A program made the translations under genes and the position numbers. DNA of 64,000 bases from assembly GCA_963712835.1 (NCBI GenBank), contig CAVQJJ010000019.1, forward strand, positions 124,001 to 188,000, in the 5' to 3' direction. Numbering within the stretch: position 1 is the stretch's first letter; each line of letters begins with the position of its first letter. This DNA comes from DATARH01 sp963712835 (GTDB lineage: Bacteria; Pseudomonadota; Alphaproteobacteria; ATCC43930; CGMCC-115725). Below are positions 62,883-64,000 of the stretch, piece after piece. The notes under the pieces are model-generated. The model had not been told where the DNA came from. It was given only the letters and a program-made list of their open reading frames with translations, and ran no database searches.

Positions 62883-64000
62883 TTACGCCCGGCGGGGCCG
62901 CGAGCCGGGTTCCTGTCGCGGCATCGCCTGGGCGGTCGGCACCTGGGGCAGCGGCTCGATCATCGCGCGCTGCTGCGCCGCGCGCAGCGCCTGCTCGGTT
63001 TCCGGCAGGTTCGGCACATCGAGCCGCGGCGGCGCGCCGAAGCCGAACGCGGCCGTGAGGTCACCGCAGGTCTCGCGCCGCCATTTCGAGAGATTGCCCA
63101 CCTCGACCCCGAACCGCGTCTCGATCAGCCGCAGCACCGAGGTGTGGTCGAAGGTCGCGCCGCACACATACCCGCCGCGGCTGAACGGCGAAATTACCAG
63201 GCACGGCACGCGGAAGCCGAGGCCCACCGGCAGGCGGTCGACGAACTCGCCGGGCGTGCCGGGCTCGGGCGTCGGCGGCGCGACATGGTCGAACTGCCCG
63301 TCATTCTCGTCGTAATTGAGGATGAGCGCGGTCTTCGCCCACAGCTTCGGGTTCGACCACAGCGCCGCCAGCACACGGCTGGTGTGGTACTCGCCGGCCG
63401 CCGGCAGGTAGTCGGGATGCTCCGATACCGTCGAGGACGGCACGATCCATGTCACTTGCGGGATGTTGCCGGTCTGCAAATCCCAAAGCAGCTCGTAGAG
63501 GGGCCGGTTGCGCAACGCGTTCTCGAACAGCGGCGATGTCCGCTCAAGGCCCTGGTATTGGAAGAAGTACTTGCAGACATTGCAGCCGTAATCGTCGAGG
63601 TCGTGATAGATGCGCCAGGAGATGCCGGCGCGCTCGAGCCGCTCGGGATAGGTCTCCCAGCGATAGGCCTTGCCGGAATTGTCGATCGCCGGCCCGCCAT
63701 GCGTGCCGTCCGGATCGTTGGTTCCGGTCATCAGGTAATAGCGGTTCGGGTGCGTCGGCCCGAACACCGAACAGTGATAGCCGTCGCAGATCGTGAACGC
63801 GTCGGCGAGCGCGTAATAGAACGGCAGGTCCTGACGCGTCAGATACCCCATGGTCAGCGGCCCGGCGGCGCCATCGGCGGCGCGGTGCGCCGGCAGCCAA
63901 TTGTCCATCTTGCCGCCGTTCCAGGATGCGTGCTGCGCGCTCCATTCGTGGCTCAGCATGTGCAGCCGCTGCGCGTTGGTGCGGAAGGTGTCGAGGCGGA
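62883..64000 (-). CDS. Phospholipase C-type phosphoesterase (partial, N-terminus beyond edge)
   Basis: At least 371 codons, open to the right edge. PF04185 family. Recognisable segments are LSHEWSAQHASWNGGKMDNW, FYYALADAFTICDGYHCSVFGPTHPNRYYLMTG, SSTVSEHPDYLPAAGEYH, the metal-site ALILNYDENDGQFDHV and FSRGGYVCGATFDHTSVLRLIE. The His/Asp/Glu set needed for metal-dependent hydrolysis of phospholipids or phosphomonoesters is intact in the visible part. Bacterial versions are exported by the Tat system, but the signal region is outside the window. It ends 65 bases before the PEP mutase-like gene start. Confidence 0.85.
   Translation of the reverse strand, partial: RLDTFRTNAQRLHMLSHEWSAQHASWNGGKMDNWLPAHRAADGAAGPLTMGYLTRQDLPFYYALADAFTICDGYHCSVFGPTHPNRYYLMTGTNDPDGTHGGPAIDNSGKAYRWETYPERLERAGISWRIYHDLDDYGCNVCKYFFQYQGLERTSPLFENALRNRPLYELLWDLQTGNIPQVTWIVPSSTVSEHPDYLPAAGEYHTSRVLAALWSNPKLWAKTALILNYDENDGQFDHVAPPTPEPGTPGEFVDRLPVGLGFRVPCLVISPFSRGGYVCGATFDHTSVLRLIETRFGVEVGNLSKWRRETCGDLTAAFGFGAPPRLDVPNLPETEQALRAAQQRAMIEPLPQVPTAQAMPRQEPGSRPRRA

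Overview
The window is a gene-dense, high-GC stretch of what is almost certainly an alphaproteobacterial chromosome. Family-level markers are the divK-pleD-rpmG cluster, an F1-ATPase zeta inhibitor subunit, the DnaA-related regulator HdaA, an EipB-type (DUF1849) envelope protein, a one-helix aa3-oxidase subunit IV-like peptide and the gene orders rpsF-rpsR-rplI...dnaB-alr and pyrB-pyrC-plsY-dprA-topA-rnr. I would guess the Rhodospirillales or a neighbouring order, but the sequence does not fix genus. No tRNA, rRNA, CRISPR array, insertion sequence or prophage was found. No intergenic gap exceeds about 215 bases.

Layout. 1-5.7 kb (minus): S6-S18-L9 ribosomal operon, cyclopropane fatty acid synthase, DnaB, alanine racemase and the start of an MlaE-type lipid permease. 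5.8-18.7 kb: a purine neighbourhood on the minus strand (purC-purS-purQ-purL-bolA-grxD; then rluA-GNAT-purB-TauD; later purN), mixed with a glutathione transferase, the ATPase zeta subunit, a cupin, ndk and a DUF4239 membrane protein. 18.8-22.3 kb (plus): a coupled DUF2066, CDP-alcohol phosphatidyltransferase, AI-2E-type permease and HdaA run. 22.3-24.9 kb (minus): a SixA phosphatase, a 2-hydroxyacid dehydrogenase and a Gfo/Idh oxidoreductase. 25-34.6 kb: ppk-ppx, MlaC, RNase D, nitronate monooxygenase, AspRS and EipB. 34.6-38.9 kb: DinB with a zinc ribbon, a ROK kinase, and the cell-cycle genes divK and pleD. 38.9-49.5 kb (minus): pyrB, pyrC, plsY, dprA, topA, rnr, a C-terminal processing lipoprotein protease and rpmG. 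49.7-54 kb (plus): a DegS-like protease, DnaJ/CbpA, CbpM and a Cache-type histidine kinase, apparently a proteostasis unit. 54-64 kb: small hypothetical proteins, a DinG/XPD-type helicase, DUF952, hemolysin III, a decayed nucleotidyltransferase-HEPN pair, a GH6-fold protein, an MHS transporter, a PEP mutase/isocitrate lyase family enzyme and a partial phospholipase C-type phosphoesterase.

The most striking property is a set of single-base frameshifts in genes that are otherwise full length: rluA, the AI-2E permease, rnr (two), pyrC, pyrB, DUF952 and the nucleotidyltransferase. All of these are restored by removing one base. The adjacent HEPN partner needs two added bases instead. Because pyrB, pyrC and rnr are core genes, residual sequencing or assembly error is the likeliest cause, but raw reads must decide. 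The biologically interesting items are a GH6-like protein whose proton-donor Asp is Asn and whose other catalytic loop is lost, a PyrB-linked dihydroorotase lacking its HxH metal ligands, a HEPN gene broken inside its RNxxxH motif, a probable CTG start for dprA, and several dispersed palindromic repeats inside operons. I found no clear novel multi-gene system.
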